From Chitinophaga polysaccharea (GTDB taxonomy: Bacteria > Bacteroidota > Bacteroidia > Chitinophagales > Chitinophagaceae): a DNA stretch of 64,000 nucleotides. Below are positions 62,912 through 64,000 of the stretch, in pieces. Location of the stretch: assembly GCF_902150045.1 (NCBI RefSeq), contig NZ_CABFVU010000001.1, positions 3,286,001 to 3,350,000 on the forward strand. The letters run 5' to 3'. The notes under the pieces are model-generated. The model was not told the DNA's origin. It did not search any database and was given only the letters and a program-made list of their open reading frames with translations. Position 1 is the first letter of the stretch. Each line of letters opens with the position of its first letter. The position numbers were made by a program, and so were the translations under genes.

Positions 62912-63289
62912 ATGCGGAAACAAATAATAACGGTGTTTTTTATGCTGACCTGGATCTGCCAGCTGTCGGGCCGTTATGTAACTATCCTCAGTTTTTATAT
63001 GAACCAGGCGTACATCGCAGAGAATTTATGTGTTAACCGCGATAAGCCACAACTGCACTGTAACGGTAAATGCCATCTTGCTAAAAAGATGAGCGAAGAA
63101 GACAGGAGAGACCAGGAACGGCCGGATCGTAAAATGGATAACAGCAACGAGGTCTTTTATACAGCTGCGAATGAACCGGATTTCTTAAAACCTTCTTTTA
63201 CCAGTATCACCCATGCCTGGTTATATCCTTATAGTATAGGTATTGCAACAGACCGGCCCTCTGACGTGTTCCGTCCTCCCATTTCATAA
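62912..63289 (+). CDS. Small CNGKCHL-motif protein
   Basis: 125 residues: N-terminal hydrophobic segment (MRKQIITVFFMLTWICQL), then FYMNQAYIAENLCVNRD and LHCNGKCHLAKKM, with three cysteines and a histidine that could bind a metal, and a charged variable tail. The family is widespread in Bacteroidota next to MbnP-type and TonB genes and is thought to belong to copper handling (family context; function unproven). The MbnP-family gene starts 81 bases downstream. Confidence 0.75.
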   Translation: MRKQIITVFFMLTWICQLSGRYVTILSFYMNQAYIAENLCVNRDKPQLHCNGKCHLAKKMSEEDRRDQERPDRKMDNSNEVFYTAANEPDFLKPSFTSITHAWLYPYSIGIATDRPSDVFRPPIS

Positions 63290-63370
63290 GCGCCGTTGTT
63301 TTAATTGCCCCTTACATCTCCCGTCTGATAACGGGAACGCCTCAACGTGCCCATACATAATCTAAAAATC

Positions 63371-64000
63371 ATGCTCAGAATTAAACACATCATATTATCC
63401 GTAATAGTAATTGCCAGCTGCCTTACCGCCTGTAAGAAAGATGACGCACCCGCTCCATCAGGCGATGATACGGTAAAAGCTACTTTATCTATCCAGTTTG
63501 ATAACATTGCCGGCGACAGGAATCTCCAGCTGAACACAGGCATTTATACAAATGCCGCAGGAGAAAAGTTTACTGTAGAGCGCCTGAAATATTATATCAC
63601 AAACATCAGTGCAAAGAAAGCCAATGGGGAAACATTTACAGTGCCTAAAGACAGCAGCTACTTCCTCGTATCTGAAGCAGATGCCGCTTCACAGTTCGTA
63701 AAAGTAAAAGTACCGGAAGGCGAGTATACTTCCATTAGTTTTATTCTTGGAGTGGATAGCCTCAGCAGTGTAATGGATATCCGGAAAAGGACCGGCGTAC
63801 TGGATCCTTCGGGCGGCATGGACGATGGCATGTACTGGGAATGGAATATGGGTTACATCTTCTTTAAAATGGAAGGTACCTCTGATGCTGCGCCCGCAGA
63901 TCCCAGCGGCCGGCATAATTTCCGCTACCATATTGGCGGCTTCGGAGGTTATAGTGCGCCTACGCTCAATAATATCAAAACCATCACAGTTGACCTTACC
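63371..64000 (+). CDS. MbnP-family lipoprotein (3' end outside window)
   Basis: The frame is open from ATG 63371 to the end of the window (210 residues seen). Lipoprotein signal with lipobox LTAC (Cys21). The MbnP signatures are present: SIQFDNIAGD, FTVERLKYYITNI near the N-terminus, FILGVDSLSSVMD, and DDGMYWEWNMGYIFFKMEG, followed by FRYHIGGFGGY. MbnP proteins are periplasmic copper-binding proteins with tryptophan-derived sites, usually paired with a MauG-type dihaem protein; such a gene may lie beyond base 64000. Confidence 0.88.
   Translation, partial: MLRIKHIILSVIVIASCLTACKKDDAPAPSGDDTVKATLSIQFDNIAGDRNLQLNTGIYTNAAGEKFTVERLKYYITNISAKKANGETFTVPKDSSYFLVSEADAASQFVKVKVPEGEYTSISFILGVDSLSSVMDIRKRTGVLDPSGGMDDGMYWEWNMGYIFFKMEGTSDAAPADPSGRHNFRYHIGGFGGYSAPTLNNIKTITVDLT

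Overview
The window looks like chromosomal DNA of a Bacteroidota bacterium, most likely a Chitinophaga-type member of the Chitinophagaceae. Grounds: a SusC/SusD pair, many Bacteroidota-style promoters (TAnnTTTG -7 boxes), LytTR response regulators paired with LytS-type kinases, AraC regulators, Bacteroidota glycoside hydrolases, a CNGKCHL-type small protein next to an MbnP-family lipoprotein, and two bacterial class I terpene synthases. No rRNA, tRNA, CRISPR array, phage or recognisable insertion sequence was seen. Assignments come from reading motifs and lengths, not from database searches.

Layout. 1-4.6 kb: the end of a SusC-type TonB receptor and its SusD lipoprotein. 4.6-7.9 kb: a protein with a histone-H1-like tail, a nucleotidyltransferase gene interrupted by an in-frame TGA, a metallophosphoesterase and an MscS channel. 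7.9-12.7 kb (minus): a five-gene unit with sensor kinase, LytTR regulator, TonB receptor and two small envelope proteins. 12.8-19.4 kb: GH29 fucosidase, a PQQ dehydrogenase lipoprotein with a built-in cytochrome c, a Tat-exported isomerase-like protein and a double SGNH hydrolase. 19.5-27 kb: a CheB-CheR-PAS-kinase fusion, then a minus-strand unit START protein-SDR-epimerase-kinase-LytTR regulator. 27-35.8 kb: GH20 hexosaminidase, AraC regulators, VOC protein, HEAT/AlkD-like protein, thioredoxin-fold protein, aldo-keto reductase and a MarR-GNAT fusion with a clear promoter and operator. Between two convergent genes here lies a 292-bp nested palindrome that fills the whole spacer.

35.9-43.4 kb: a FucP-type transporter, then two copies of a two-gene module, each a terpene synthase running tail-to-tail into a membrane hybrid histidine kinase with overlapping 3' ends. 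This duplicated module is the most unusual arrangement in the window. 43.6-55.4 kb: an iron-permease-like protein and a heptose/glycan island (glycosyltransferases of GT4, GT9 and GT2 type, a GmhB-type phosphatase, bifunctional HldE, a NodU/CmcH carbamoyltransferase and an MmgE/PrpD protein). HldE plus GmhB can take sedoheptulose-derived heptose phosphate to ADP-heptose, the GT9 enzymes can transfer it, and the carbamoyltransferase may decorate the product; no GmhA isomerase is present here. 55.5-62 kb: small acidic proteins, CinA-type amidohydrolase, SDR, DNA ligase D and an FAD-Rieske oxidoreductase. 62-64 kb: a 3'-truncated PQQ sugar dehydrogenase, the CNGKCHL protein and the start of an MbnP-family lipoprotein that runs off the end.
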